Below are positions 35,382-48,479 of a stretch of 64,000 bases of DNA, in pieces. Under the pieces are notes generated by a model. The model did not search any database and was not told where the DNA came from. It worked only from the letters and a program-made list of their open reading frames with translations. Made by a program: the position numbers and the translations under genes. Source of the DNA: Agromyces sp. Soil535 (lineage in GTDB: Bacteria > Actinomycetota > Actinomycetes > Actinomycetales > Microbacteriaceae); the NCBI RefSeq assembly GCF_001428255.1, contig NZ_LMRW01000001.1:188504-252503 (forward strand), in the 5' to 3' direction. Within the stretch, counting starts at the first letter, position 1, and the number at the start of each line of letters is the position of its first letter.

Positions 35382-36551
35382 GTGCATGTCGCCCGCCTGT
35401 CTCTCACCGACTACCGCAACTACGAGCGGGCCGAGCTGGTGCTCGGGCCGGGCGCCACGGTGCTCGTCGGGCGCAACGGCCAGGGCAAGACGAACCTCGT
35501 GGAGTCGATCGGCTACCTCTCCACCCTCGGCTCGCACCGGGTGTCGGGCGATCAGGCGCTGATCCGCGCCGGGGCGGATGCCGCGATCATCCGTGCCCTG
35601 CTCGCACACGGCGACCGCGAGCTGCTCATCGAACTGCAACTCAACCGGCAGGGCGCGAACCGCGCGCAGCTCAACCGTTCGCCCGTGAAGACGCGCGAAC
35701 TGCCGCGCTACGCGCACAGCGTGCTCTTCGCCCCAGAAGACCAGGCAATCGTGCGCGGCGAGCCGTCGGTGCGCCGTCGCATGCTCGACGAGTTGCTCGT
35801 GCAGCGCACCCCGCGCCTCTCGGGCGTCATGGCCGACTACGAGCGGGTGCTGAAGCAGCGCAACTCGCTGCTGAAGAGCGCCCGAGCCCGAGGCCTTCCG
35901 GTGGACCGACTGCCGACCCTCGACATCTGGGACGAGCGCCTCGTGGCACTCGGCGCCGAGCTCATCGACCAACGCGTCGCCCTCATCGACGAGCTCGCGT
36001 CGCCGCTCGCCGACGCATACCATTCCATCGTCGACGACGACCATGCACCCCGGCTGCGCCCGCTCCTCTCGATCGATGGTGCCGACCCCGATGACGAGAA
36101 CGCGGATGTCGAAGCGCCGGCCGATCCGCGGGCCGACACACGCGCACGCTTCACCGAGGCGCTCCGTGTCCTGCGACCGAAGGAACTGGAGCGCGGCGTC
36201 ACCCTCGCCGGTCCGCATCGCGACGACGTGGTGCTGCTCCTCAACGGCCTGCCCGCCAAGGGCTATGCGAGCCACGGCGAGTCGTGGTCGTTCGCGCTCG
36301 CGCTCCGCCTCGCCTCCGCCGAGCTGCTCCGCCGTGACTCGACCACCGGGGATCCCGTGCTCGTGCTCGACGACGTCTTCGCCGAGCTCGACCGGATGCG
36401 CCGGGAGCGCCTCGCCGCGGCGATCGGCGGGTTCGAGCAGGTGCTCGTCACCGCGGCGGTCCTCGAAGACGTACCCGAGCCGCTCATCGCTCGCATCGTG
36501 CACATCGAGGCGGGCCGCATCGTGGGGGAGGAGGCGACGACGGATGCCTGA
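35382..36551 (+). CDS. recF: DNA replication and repair protein RecF
   Basis: This SMC-like ATPase of 389 residues helps load RecA at gaps. The N-terminus MHVARLSLTDYRNYERAELV leads to Walker A VGRNGQGKTNLVESIGYLST; later come GEPSVRRRMLDELLVQ and the C-terminal signature and Walker B LVLDDVFAELDRMRRERL. The GTG start sits 113 bases after dnaN with a GGGAGG ribosome site. Its end overlaps the next gene by eight bases. Confidence 0.96.
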   Translation: MHVARLSLTDYRNYERAELVLGPGATVLVGRNGQGKTNLVESIGYLSTLGSHRVSGDQALIRAGADAAIIRALLAHGDRELLIELQLNRQGANRAQLNRSPVKTRELPRYAHSVLFAPEDQAIVRGEPSVRRRMLDELLVQRTPRLSGVMADYERVLKQRNSLLKSARARGLPVDRLPTLDIWDERLVALGAELIDQRVALIDELASPLADAYHSIVDDDHAPRLRPLLSIDGADPDDENADVEAPADPRADTRARFTEALRVLRPKELERGVTLAGPHRDDVVLLLNGLPAKGYASHGESWSFALALRLASAELLRRDSTTGDPVLVLDDVFAELDRMRRERLAAAIGGFEQVLVTAAVLEDVPEPLIARIVHIEAGRIVGEEATTDA

Positions 36552-37065
36552 CGGGGCACGTCCGGACCCCGCACGTCCGGACGCGACGCGTTCCGAGGCG
36601 TCACGCGTCTACCAGCACTTCCGCGAGATCTTCGGCGACACCAGGTCGCGACCGGGTCGCGCTCGCAACCGCACCCGCGAGGCATCCGGCAGCGAGCCCT
36701 TCAGCCCCGGGCGTGACCCGAAACCGCTGGGCGACGCCATCGACGGACTCACCACGCAGCTCGGATGGACGGCCCCGCTGTCGCAGCACGAGGTGCTCGC
36801 CTCATGGGCCGAGGTCGCCGGCGAGGAGACCGCGAAGCACTCCGAGGCGATCGCGATCGAGAACGGCGTGCTGCAGGTGCGGTGCGAGTCCACGGCGTGG
36901 GCGACGCAGCTGCGTCTCATGCGCACGGAGCTCGTCACGCGCATCCTCGACCGGTACCCGGGCGCGGGGGTCGAGACGATCCGCTTCCAAGGGCCGGATG
37001 CACCCACCTGGAAAAGGGGCCCCAGATCGGTTCCAGGGCGCGGTCCGCGTGATACTTACGGCTGA
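36544..37065 (+). CDS. DUF721 family (DciA-like) protein
   Basis: The 173-residue protein has a Pro/Arg-rich N-terminus and the DUF721 domain at about residues 60-150: DAIDGLTTQLGWTAPLSQHE, SWAEVAGEETAKHSEAIAIE, LQVRCESTAWATQLRLM. Members include DciA, which helps load DnaB in bacteria that lack DnaC, so it could be the helicase loader for the DnaB encoded here; that is inference from the family. It overlaps recF and precedes gyrB. Confidence 0.88.
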   Translation: MPDGARPDPARPDATRSEASRVYQHFREIFGDTRSRPGRARNRTREASGSEPFSPGRDPKPLGDAIDGLTTQLGWTAPLSQHEVLASWAEVAGEETAKHSEAIAIENGVLQVRCESTAWATQLRLMRTELVTRILDRYPGAGVETIRFQGPDAPTWKRGPRSVPGRGPRDTYG

Positions 37066-41818
<4,753 letters not shown>

Positions 41819-41824
41819 GCGTCA

Positions 41825-42229
41825 ATGAGTAGTGTCGCCGAGAAGTTGGCCCGCAAGTCGAACCGCCGACCCCCGGCGAAGCAGGTGCGCCTGCGGCTCG
41901 TCTACATCGACTTCTGGTCGGCGGTGAAGCTGTCGTTCCTCGTGGCCGTATGCTTCGCGGTCATCAGCATCGTGGTGACGTTCCTCGTGCACACCGTGCT
42001 GAGCTCCACCGGCATCTTCGAGCAGGTCAACTCGCTCGTGCAGGACGTCGCCGGGTCGAGCGGCGACCTGACGTCGGTGCTCTCGCTCGGCAACGTCATG
42101 GGCTTCGCGGTCGTCGCGGCCCTGCTGAACCTCGTCGTGACCACCGCGCTCGGCGCGATCATCGCCGTGCTCTACAACCTCAGCGTCAAGATCACGGGCG
42201 GCCTGCTCGTCGGCTTCACCAACAACTGA
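41825..42229 (+). CDS. DUF3566 membrane protein
   Basis: This 134-residue protein has a basic cytoplasmic N-terminus, then DFWSAVKLSFLVAVCFAVIS and a second long hydrophobic stretch near the end (NLVVTTALGAIIAVLYNLSV), i.e. two membrane segments around a short extracellular loop. DUF3566 proteins follow gyrA in many actinobacteria; related proteins have been connected with cell-shape and elongation control. The ATG lies six bases after the gyrA stop behind GAGGAG, so the genes form one transcript. Confidence 0.92.
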   Translation: MSSVAEKLARKSNRRPPAKQVRLRLVYIDFWSAVKLSFLVAVCFAVISIVVTFLVHTVLSSTGIFEQVNSLVQDVAGSSGDLTSVLSLGNVMGFAVVAALLNLVVTTALGAIIAVLYNLSVKITGGLLVGFTNN

Positions 42230-42293
42230 CTCGCGCCTCGGCTCGATTCGGAGATTCCCGCACCGTCGGGTAGTCTTTCCTTCGGCCGAATTC

Positions 42294-42367
42294 GGGGATA
42301 TAGCTCAGGCGGTTAGAGCGCTTCGCTGATAACGAAGAGGTCCGAGGTTCAAGTCCTCGTATCCCCA
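42294..42367 (+). tRNA. tRNA-Ile (GAT)
   Basis: A 74-base cloverleaf: acceptor GGGGATA pairs with TATCCCC, the D arm contains AGCTCAGGCGGTTAGAGC, the anticodon loop CTGATAA has GAT at 42328-42330, and the T arm has GGTTCAAGTCC. The discriminator is A; CCA is not encoded. Its location after gyrA matches other actinobacteria. Confidence 0.98.
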
Positions 42368-42412
42368 CTCCGAACAACTCCAAAGACAAACGGATGCCGC
42401 GGCATCCGCCCG

Positions 42413-42485
42413 GGGGCCTTAGCTCAGTTGGTAGAGCGCCTGCTTTGCAAGCAGGATGTCAGGAGTTCGAATCTCCTAGGCTCCA
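42413..42485 (+). tRNA. tRNA-Ala (TGC)
   Basis: A 73-base cloverleaf with acceptor GGGGCCT/AGGCTCC, D arm AGCTCAGTTGGTAGAGC, anticodon TGC at 42446-42448 in loop TTTGCAA, and T arm GAGTTCGAATCTC. CCA is not encoded. A recombinase gene remnant reads into its 3' end from the right, marking it as a likely integration target. Confidence 0.98.
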
Positions 42486-42729
42486 CCGTTTGAGACGTGC
42501 TAGAACATCTGACATCGGTCGATGAAGGTACGAGTGCGGCGAATGGCTCAGCGAGTCGGATGGTTGCTGTCTCGTCTTCGCTGATCTCGATGCCGTTGGT
42601 GAGTGCTTGGTTGGCGAGGCGCTTGCCCTGCTCGTTCGTGCGGGCGTAGAGGGTTGCGCAGTCGACTAGGAGGCTCAGGGCGATGCTGAGCTGCTTGCGC
42701 GATCCCTCGTTGTGGTCATGAACGGTTCC
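42424..42729 (-). pseudogene. C-terminal remnant of a serine site-specific recombinase, ending inside tRNA-Ala
   Basis: Read leftward, the frame from 42729 gives ALSLLVDCATLYARTNEQGK, then LANQALTNGIEISEDETATI and RLAEPFAAL. This matches the tail region of large serine recombinases, where NQAFF-x-IYIDED precedes LAEPF. It then runs through the tRNA-Ala (VEPRRFELLTSCLQSRRST) to a stop at 42424. An in-frame stop precedes it at 42730 and the catalytic and zinc domains are absent. It is what remains of an integrated element at this tRNA. Confidence 0.65.
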
Positions 42730-42822
42730 TCAGCGGTGCGCTCGGGCAAGCGCTCCTGCGAATCGGAACTGGAGACCGCCTACCTCGGTAGCATCCGTGC
42801 ATTCGTGATGAGAGAGGGTGTG

Positions 42823-43023
42823 ATGGAGACGGAAGAGAGCGAGGGGCGTGCGGCGGCAGCGGGTCGGGACCCCGCGTGCCAAGCCACCGACTGCATCCGA
42901 GCACTCCTCGCAGGAACCCCGCTCGGCGACCACCTCTGGCTCACCCTCATCGAGCTCATCGGCATCATCGTCGTCGCCTTCACTGCCACCGCGCTGCTGT
43001 TCCGCCGACGCACCCGACACTAG
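42823..43023 (+). pseudogene. C-terminal remnant of an ABC-2 transporter permease
   Basis: The last 45 residues, from CIRALLAGTPLGDHLWLTLI to FTATALLFRRRTRH, look like the final membrane helix and Arg-rich end of DrrB-type ABC-2 permeases, which typically end with a GxP, a tryptophan and a hydrophobic helix. The upstream part of the frame is not permease-like and the five other helices are missing. It lies between the recombinase remnant and an intact membrane protein, consistent with erosion of an inserted block. Confidence 0.45.
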
Positions 43024-43206
43024 GACCAATCTCTTGCCGCGGCTATCGTGCCTGGCGGCTCCTCGCCCACACTGTGCCGCGATGACCGGGTCCGACGGTG
43101 AGGAGTTCGTAGTCATCGCCATCCCGATCCTGCCCCACGGCGGCTGGGTGCTTTGGGGCGGATGAGCAGGGCATCATCTGCGAGGAGGTCTCGACATGAT
43201 CACAGT

Positions 43207-43536
43207 TCAGCTCACGATGAATCCGGCCGACACGACGATCCAGCCGAGTCCTCCGAGGATCACGAGCCCGAGCACCAGCACGCCCCAGCCGAACACGAAC
43301 CGACGACGGTGCGGGGCTACCGACATGGCGGTCGCGACCGCGGCGATCCCGACGGCGACGACGAGCACCGTGCTCGATGCCGCGGCCTGTTGCCGCAGTC
43401 CCGGGCCGCAATACGGCCCGCCCATCACTGCCGGGCAGATGGTCGGCAGCAGCGACGCGAGCCAGAACAGGACGATACCGGCCCCGACCGCCACGGCGGC
43501 CTGGAGCACGATCGATCGGTTCACCTCGTCTCGCAT
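43207..43536 (-). CDS. Small membrane protein of unknown function
   Basis: This 109-residue protein has three hydrophobic segments: VLQAAVAVGAGIVLFWLASL, STVLVVAVGIAAVATAMSVA, and the last about 25 residues (GVLVLGLVILGGLGWIVVSA). A loop contains three cysteines or their neighbourhood (PTICPAVMGGPYCGPG). Codon use is strongly GC-biased as in real genes here. I do not recognise a family. It stands alone, divergent from the NUDIX gene. Confidence 0.65.
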   Translation of the reverse strand: MRDEVNRSIVLQAAVAVGAGIVLFWLASLLPTICPAVMGGPYCGPGLRQQAAASSTVLVVAVGIAAVATAMSVAPHRRRFVFGWGVLVLGLVILGGLGWIVVSAGFIVS

Positions 43537-43671
43537 GCACGGATGTTAACCAGACGGATGCCCCGTCAGTGCGTTCCGTGATGAAGCCGTGATCGCCGTG
43601 ATGAAGCTGTGATGCGCGCGGCGGCCCGTGCGTGCGGCATGGGCTGCCCCGTGCCCGGGTACAGTGACGTG

Positions 43672-44118
43672 ATGGACATCCGCATCGCCGCGTACGGAGT
43701 GATCATCCGTGACGAGCAGATCCTCCTGTCGCACTGGAATGAGCACGGTCGATCCGGATGGACGCTGCCAGGGGGCGGCATCGAGGGATCGGAGCATCCG
43801 GTGGCCGCGGTCAAGCGGGAGATCCTCGAGGAGACCGGATACGACGCATCCGTCGATCGACTGCTCGGCATCGACACGATGGTGGTGCCCGCGGCGAAGC
43901 GGCACTCGGGCACCGTGCCGTTGTACGCGATGCGCGTCGTCTACCGGGCCAGCGTGCTCGGCGGTGAGTTGCGCAACGAGGTCGGCGGCTCGAGCGACGA
44001 GGCGCGGTGGTTCCCGCTCGCCGAGGTGCCGCGACTGAAGCGCGTGAGCCTGCTGGACATCGCGCTGCGGCTGAACGCGGAGATGCCGGCCGACGGCGTG
44101 CCACCCGCGGCATCCTGA
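43672..44118 (+). CDS. NUDIX hydrolase
   Basis: The 148-residue protein contains a complete Nudix box, GGGIEGSEHPVAAVKREILE followed by ETGYDA (about residues 37-62), matching G-x5-E-x7-REU-x-EE-x-GU. The strand before it, WTLPGG, is also typical. Such enzymes cleave nucleoside diphosphates linked to another group; the substrate cannot be told. ATG at 43672 gives a start right at the first strand (MDIRIAAYGVIIRDEQILLS); a GTG lies one codon earlier. Confidence 0.9.
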   Translation: MDIRIAAYGVIIRDEQILLSHWNEHGRSGWTLPGGGIEGSEHPVAAVKREILEETGYDASVDRLLGIDTMVVPAAKRHSGTVPLYAMRVVYRASVLGGELRNEVGGSSDEARWFPLAEVPRLKRVSLLDIALRLNAEMPADGVPPAAS

Positions 44119-44290
44119 GTCGCGGCCCGTAGCAGGGCCGGCTCGCACGACGGCGGCGACGACAACGCAGCGACCGGTGCGGCCGGTGCGCTCTCGACGC
44201 CGCCGTGCGCAGCCGAGGCCCCCGCGGGTCGGATCCCCAGGTCGACGGGGATGAGCCGCGGGGGCTCGGTGATGTCGGTACCCATGACGA

Positions 44291-44539
44291 TCACGCCAGC
44301 GGGGTGCCGAGTGCGACCAGCCGGAACTGGTCGTCGTAGGCGCGGGTCGCGAGCTGCGCGGTCTGACGACGCAGGCGTACCGCGTCGTACGTGCGCCGCT
44401 CGTCCTGGCGACGGCTCCACGCGAGGAGCGCGAGGCCGGCGCGGCGGGCGAGCCGCTCGTTCAGTTGGCGTGCCTGGGCACGGAGGGCGGTGGCTTGATC
44501 CTGTCGGGTCGAGCCGGCGGTGAGAGAACTCGTATTCAC
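44291..44539 (-). CDS. Small hypothetical protein, Arg/Ala-rich
   Basis: An 82-residue frame starts at a GTG preceded by AAGGAA at good spacing. It contains an amphipathic helical stretch (ALRAQARQLNERLARRAGLA, then LLAWSRRQDERRTYDAV) but no recognised domain. The ribosome site and helical periodicity support it; nothing tells its role. Confidence 0.45.
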   Translation of the reverse strand: MNTSSLTAGSTRQDQATALRAQARQLNERLARRAGLALLAWSRRQDERRTYDAVRLRRQTAQLATRAYDDQFRLVALGTPLA

Positions 44540-45100
44540 GATGATTCCTTCTGGTTGTGGTGCGGGGTGTGGTCCCGATCGACGGACGCCGCTCGGGGTG
44601 AGTGCGATTCGTGGTGGTGCGGGAGGCGAGCCCTCGGACGAATCGGCGGGAGGGCGCGCGAGGTACGCGTTCAGGCGCGCAAGAGCGCGCCGACGGAGCG
44701 GGAGCCGGATCGTGTGCCGGCGAGCCTGCGTCCGGCGCGGCATCCGATTTGCGCCCGATCAGGATCGAGGTCCACGGATGCGGCGGCGAATGCCGCCGGG
44801 TCACGCCCGAGCGGGCTACGCCCTAGTAGGCGCTGAGACGATCAGGCGCAGTGGCGCGCCGACGTCGAGGCGGTTAGCAGGCCGGGGACGCGAGGAGGAC
44901 TCCCGTGTGCGGCTCAGAAAAAATGTGCTTCATCATGGGTATCAACTCCTCTCCGGATCTGGTTGCCAGGGCCGAGACTCGACACTAGCGGGACATTCGG
45001 GCCGAACGCAAGGCGATTTCCCAGATTCCTCGGAAGATCAGTGCAGGCACTGACACAACCGGCTCGGATCATACGGACGACATCGTCGACGAGCATGACG
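44540..45100. other. Stretch without a convincing gene
   Basis: This region between the small Arg-rich gene and the hairpin at 45101 has several short open frames, none with a family match. The sequence near 44927 (CAGAAAAAATG) is a rare A-run. The part 44820-45000 looks like ordinary intergenic DNA. Confidence 0.4.
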
Positions 45101-45136
45101 AAGGCCCCGCCTGAACGCGAGGACAGGCGGGGCCTT
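45101..45136 (-). terminator. Terminator after the 45.2-45.7 kb gene
   Basis: AAGGCCCCGCCTG (45101-45113), a ten-base loop, and CAGGCGGGGCCTT (45124-45136) form a perfect 13-bp stem 16 bases beyond the stop of the leftward membrane protein gene. Confidence 0.85.
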
Positions 45137-45152
45137 CGTGGAAGCGCTGGAC

Positions 45153-45674
45153 TCAGACAGGTGGCGTGGTCGTGCCCGGGCCGGGCTCGTCGTCGGCGAC
45201 CCACAACTCGTCGTCGGCGCGGAACGTCTGCCAGACCGCGTACGCGACGCCGGCGGCGGCGATGATGCCGAGGCCGATCGCGAGATAGGTGCCGAAGCCG
45301 GCGCCCTTCTTCTCCTGCACGACGGCGGCGGAGCGGGGCGAGACGCGCTCGACGGCACGGCGCACACGTGCGTCGTTGGCGATGTCGCCGATGGCGAGCA
45401 CCGACCCGAGGGCGTTGCCCAGGGTGCGCTCGGCGCCGTCGCCGGCACTACGCGCGAGGCTCTTCGCTTGCTCGACGCTCGGGCGGACGTAGCTGTGGTA
45501 GCCCGTGCGAACGCGCGGAACGACCTCTTCACGGGTGAAGTGGCCGAGCTGGCGGCTCGCCTCCCGTGCCACCGCGTTCGCCTCCTCGAGCACCTGCTGC
45601 TGATTCCCCCAGAGTTCTTCCGCACTGCTGCGCAGCCGCTTGAGTTCCTTCCGGCGCTTGCGTGACAGGCTCAT
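45153..45674 (-). CDS. Membrane-anchored protein of unknown function with a helical N-terminal region
   Basis: The 173-residue protein starts with a very basic segment (MSLSRKRRKELKRLRSSAEE) and continues as a long helical region with QQQVLEEANAVAREASRQLG. Near the C-terminus there is one membrane helix (TYLAIGLGIIAAAGVAYAVW) and a short acidic/Pro end. The layout resembles actinobacterial DUF-type proteins found next to ppiA, but the activity is unknown. The ATG at 45674 has GGAGG five bases upstream. It diverges from ppiA. Confidence 0.75.
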   Translation of the reverse strand: MSLSRKRRKELKRLRSSAEELWGNQQQVLEEANAVAREASRQLGHFTREEVVPRVRTGYHSYVRPSVEQAKSLARSAGDGAERTLGNALGSVLAIGDIANDARVRRAVERVSPRSAAVVQEKKGAGFGTYLAIGLGIIAAAGVAYAVWQTFRADDELWVADDEPGPGTTTPPV

Positions 45675-45794
45675 CTCGACCTCCATCGTTGTGCAGCGAA
45701 CCCCTCCATCTTGCCACCGAAACGGCTGGAAGCGGGGGAGGAGTCGGAATCCTTCATGCCGGTTGACGAATCCGCGCGTGACAGAATAAGGATC

Positions 45795-46334
45795 ATGCCG
45801 ATTCACACCGCAGTCGCGACGCTCAACACCAACCACGGCCCGATCAAGGTGGACCTCTACGGGCACCACGCCCCCAAGACCGTCAACAACTTCGTCGGCC
45901 TCGCGACCGGCGAGATCGAGTGGACCCACCCCGCGACCGGCGAGAAGTCCAACGCGCCCCTCTACGACGGCGTCGTCTTCCACCGCATCATCCCCGGATT
46001 CATGATCCAGGGCGGCGACCCCCTCGGCCAGGGCGTCGGCGGCCCCGGCTACCAGTTCGACGACGAGATCAACCCCGAGCTCGACTTCACCGAGCCCTAC
46101 GTGCTCGCCATGGCCAACGCCGGCATCCAGGGCGGCCGCGGCACCAACGGCTCGCAGTTCTTCATCACCGTCGGCCCCACCACGTGGCTGCAGGGCAAGC
46201 ACACCATCTTCGGCAAGGTGACGGATGCCGCGAGCCAGACCGTCGTCGACAAGCTCGCCTCGATCCCCACCGATGGTCGCGACCGCCCGCTCGAGGACGT
46301 CGTGATCGAGACCATCACCATCGAGCAGGTCTGA
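45795..46334 (+). CDS. ppiA: Peptidyl-prolyl cis-trans isomerase (cyclophilin type)
   Basis: This 179-residue cyclophilin speeds proline isomerisation in folding proteins. It has KVDLYGHHAPKTVNNFVGLA, the active-site YDGVVFHRIIPGFMIQGGDP with the catalytic Arg and Phe, GTNGSQFFITVGPT, and LQGKHTIFGKV. No signal peptide is present, so it is cytoplasmic. It occupies the same place as ppiA beside the gyrase and kinase clusters of mycobacteria, seven bases before the rhomboid gene. Confidence 0.96.
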   Translation: MPIHTAVATLNTNHGPIKVDLYGHHAPKTVNNFVGLATGEIEWTHPATGEKSNAPLYDGVVFHRIIPGFMIQGGDPLGQGVGGPGYQFDDEINPELDFTEPYVLAMANAGIQGGRGTNGSQFFITVGPTTWLQGKHTIFGKVTDAASQTVVDKLASIPTDGRDRPLEDVVIETITIEQV

Positions 46335-46341
46335 CACCGCG

Positions 46342-47199
46342 GTGACTGACGCGGGCGTCGATCGCACGAGCTTCTGCTACCGGCATCCTGATCGGCAGAG
46401 CTACATCCTGTGCCAGCGGTGCGGGCGCACGATCTGCCCCGAGTGCCAGACGCAGGCGCCGGTCGGCGTGATCTGTCCCGAGTGCATGCGCGAGCAGCGC
46501 GCGTCGGCGCCGCGCACCAAGCCGGCTGTGCTCACGCGCGTGCGTTCGGCGGCGGGCCGCGGCGCCCCGGTGGTGACGTATACCCTCATCGGCATCACTC
46601 TCGCGGTCTACGTGCTCCAGCTCATCCCCGGGCTTGCGATCACCGACCGCCTGCTCTACGCGGGCGTCTACTCGATTCCGGGCAACTTCGAGCCGTGGCG
46701 CATGCTCACGTCGGTGTTCGTGCACTCCACCGGACTGATCTTCCACGTGCTGCTGAACATGTACACGCTGTGGATCTTCGGGCAGCTGCTGGAGGGGCTG
46801 CTCGGTCGATGGCGGTTCCTCAGCCTGTACCTGATCTCGGGCCTCGCAGGCTCGGTGGGCGTGCTGTGGCTGGGTGATCCGCGCACGGGCGTCGTCGGGG
46901 CATCCGGAGCAATCTTCGGCCTCATGGGCGCGTTCCTCGTCATCCAGCGACGCCTCGGCGGGCAGACGACGCAGCTGTTCGTGCTGCTCGGCATCAACCT
47001 GGTGATCGGCTTCGTGCCAGGCTTCAACGTGGCATGGCAGGCGCACCTCGGCGGCCTCATCGGGGGCGCCCTCGTCGGGCTCATCTTCGTCGAGACACGC
47101 AAACGATCGCAGCAGGCGCTGCAGGTGTGGCTCCTCATCGCGCTGACCGTGGTGCTGCTCGCGCTCAGCCTGCGCTACTTCGCATTCCCCATCGTCTGA
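46342..47199 (+). CDS. Rhomboid family intramembrane serine protease with an N-terminal zinc ribbon
   Basis: Residues 8-55 form a B-box-like zinc finger (FCYRHPDRQSYILCQRCGRT, ICPECQTQAPVGVICPEC). The remainder is a six-helix rhomboid: HVLLNMYTLWIFGQLLE, catalytic Ser in VGASGAIFGLMGAF, and catalytic His in AWQAHLGGLIGGALVG. It cleaves proteins within the membrane; the substrate is unknown. The GTG start lies seven bases after the ppiA stop, indicating an operon. Confidence 0.93.
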   Translation: MTDAGVDRTSFCYRHPDRQSYILCQRCGRTICPECQTQAPVGVICPECMREQRASAPRTKPAVLTRVRSAAGRGAPVVTYTLIGITLAVYVLQLIPGLAITDRLLYAGVYSIPGNFEPWRMLTSVFVHSTGLIFHVLLNMYTLWIFGQLLEGLLGRWRFLSLYLISGLAGSVGVLWLGDPRTGVVGASGAIFGLMGAFLVIQRRLGGQTTQLFVLLGINLVIGFVPGFNVAWQAHLGGLIGGALVGLIFVETRKRSQQALQVWLLIALTVVLLALSLRYFAFPIV

Positions 47200-47200
47200 G

Positions 47201-47301
47201 TTATCCACAACTCGTCCACAACTGGGGAGAGTTACAGGTCTGTAATTGACGCCATTTCAGGGGACACGCGGGTATGCGACCTGTGCACAACCTGTGGAGA
47301 A
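47201..47301. promoter_or_regulatory. Small cluster of DnaA boxes between rhomboid and crgA genes
   Basis: A perfect DnaA box TTATCCACA starts right after the rhomboid stop (47201-47209), followed by TCGTCCACA (47212-47220), TGTGCACAA (47282-47290) and TGTGGAGAA (47293-47301). The middle part (AGTTACAGGTCTGTAATTG) is comparatively AT-rich. Confidence 0.5.
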
Positions 47302-47310
47302 CGAAGTGAA

Positions 47311-47338
47311 GCGGGCGGATGCCGCAGCATCCGCCCGC
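47311..47338 (-). terminator. Terminator after crgA
   Basis: GCGGGCGGATGC (47311-47322), CGCA, and GCATCCGCCCGC (47327-47338) form a perfect 12-bp hairpin 16 bases past the crgA stop. It may serve the convergent rhomboid transcript as well. Confidence 0.8.
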
Positions 47339-47354
47339 CGTCGAGGTGGAGTCC

Positions 47355-47594
47355 TCAGCGCCAGCGTGTCGTCATGAGGAAGCCGACGAAGGCGATGCCG
47401 AAGCCGATGAGGATGTTCCACGAGCCGAGGTCGGGGACGGGCAGCCGGCCCTGGCTCACGTAGAAGACGATGATCCAGACGAGTCCGACCAGCATGAAGC
47501 CGAACATGACGGGCTTGAACCAGACCGGGTTCGGCGCCTCTTCGCCGCTCGCCTGCTCCGCGCGCGCGGGCTTCGATGATTTCGTACGTGCCAT
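47355..47594 (-). CDS. crgA: Cell division protein CrgA
   Basis: The 79-residue protein has a charged N-terminus and two membrane helices (WFKPVMFGFMLVGLVWIIVF and WNILIGFGIAFVGFLM), the typical size and topology of CrgA. In mycobacteria it recruits FtsZ/FtsI partners and peptidoglycan enzymes to the septum. It lies near the pknAB cell-division cluster as in other actinobacteria, divergent from the sortase. Confidence 0.94.
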   Translation of the reverse strand: MARTKSSKPARAEQASGEEAPNPVWFKPVMFGFMLVGLVWIIVFYVSQGRLPVPDLGSWNILIGFGIAFVGFLMTTRWR

Positions 47595-47665
47595 GCGGGC
47601 GATTCTATCCGAGTGGGATGAGTACTCCCAGCCGGGGGTTGTCGGGGCCGCATAGAATCGCTCCT

Positions 47666-48478
47666 ATGTCCGACGAGCAGCCGTCCGACGAGCAGCCCGA
47701 TCGCCGTCGCGCACCCGGCGCGGTAGCCCACGGCGGGCGGCGGGCGCGGGTGAGCGTCGTCGGAGTGCTCGGAGAGATCCTGCTCACCGCCGGAGCGCTG
47801 ATCCTGCTCTTCCTCGGCTGGCAGCTGTGGTGGAACGACGCCATCATGGCCGGGCAGCAGTCGAGCGCGGCATCCGACCTCAGCGCGCAGTGGCTCGAAG
47901 AGGGCCGGGCCGCTCGCGGCGACACCGCGCCGCCCGAACCGCAGGACTACGGCGACCCGGTCGTCGGTGCCGCGGACCACGCCGACGGCGACGCCTTTGC
48001 GGTCATGTACGTGCCGCGCTTCGGCGACGACTCGCAGCGGCGCATCGCCGAGGGCATCAGCCTCGACGTGCTGAACAGCACGTACCTCGGCGTCGGCCAC
48101 TACCCCGATACCCAGATGCCGGGCGGGGTGGGCAACTTCGCGATCGCAGCGCACCGCAGCGCATACGGCGGCGGCATGCACGAGATCGACCAGCTGCAGC
48201 TCGGCGACGCGATCTACATCCAGACCGAGGACGCCTGGTACACCTATCGTTTCCGCGACCTCGAGTACGTGACGCCGGAGGCGGTCGACGTGCTCGCGCC
48301 CGTGCCGCACCACCCCGGGCTTGCGCCGACCGACCGTCTGATCACGCTCACGAGCTGCAACCCGCTGTACTCGACGGCCGAGCGCATCATCGCCTACGGC
48401 GTGCTCGAGTCCTGGCAACCGAGCACTGCGGGCCCGCCTGCCGAGATCGCCGACGTCGTCGCAACCTGGGAGTCCTGA
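47666..48478 (+). CDS. Class E sortase
   Basis: This 270-residue transpeptidase is anchored by one N-terminal membrane helix (VLGEILLTAGALILLFLGWQ). The catalytic domain shows His in FAIAAHRSAYGGGM, Cys in LITLTSCNPLYSTAE, and the following Arg (ERIIAYGV). Class E sortases attach proteins with LAXTG-type signals to the wall. The gene is next to crgA and pabA in many actinobacteria. It is preceded by a CATAGAATCGC promoter-like stretch and followed at once by a tiny membrane protein. Confidence 0.92.
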   Translation: MSDEQPSDEQPDRRRAPGAVAHGGRRARVSVVGVLGEILLTAGALILLFLGWQLWWNDAIMAGQQSSAASDLSAQWLEEGRAARGDTAPPEPQDYGDPVVGAADHADGDAFAVMYVPRFGDDSQRRIAEGISLDVLNSTYLGVGHYPDTQMPGGVGNFAIAAHRSAYGGGMHEIDQLQLGDAIYIQTEDAWYTYRFRDLEYVTPEAVDVLAPVPHHPGLAPTDRLITLTSCNPLYSTAERIIAYGVLESWQPSTAGPPAEIADVVATWES

Positions 48479-48479
48479 C

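Noticed and set aside
43941..44285. Leftward frame beginning MGTDITEPPRLIPVDLGIRP, 114 residues
   Set aside because: It lacks a good ribosome site and runs for over half its length antisense to the NUDIX gene. The first 50 residues might be real, but no support was found.
44914..45204. Leftward frame of 96 residues across the 45.1-kb hairpin
   Set aside because: It runs through the terminator stem and the end of the neighbouring gene, with no motif.
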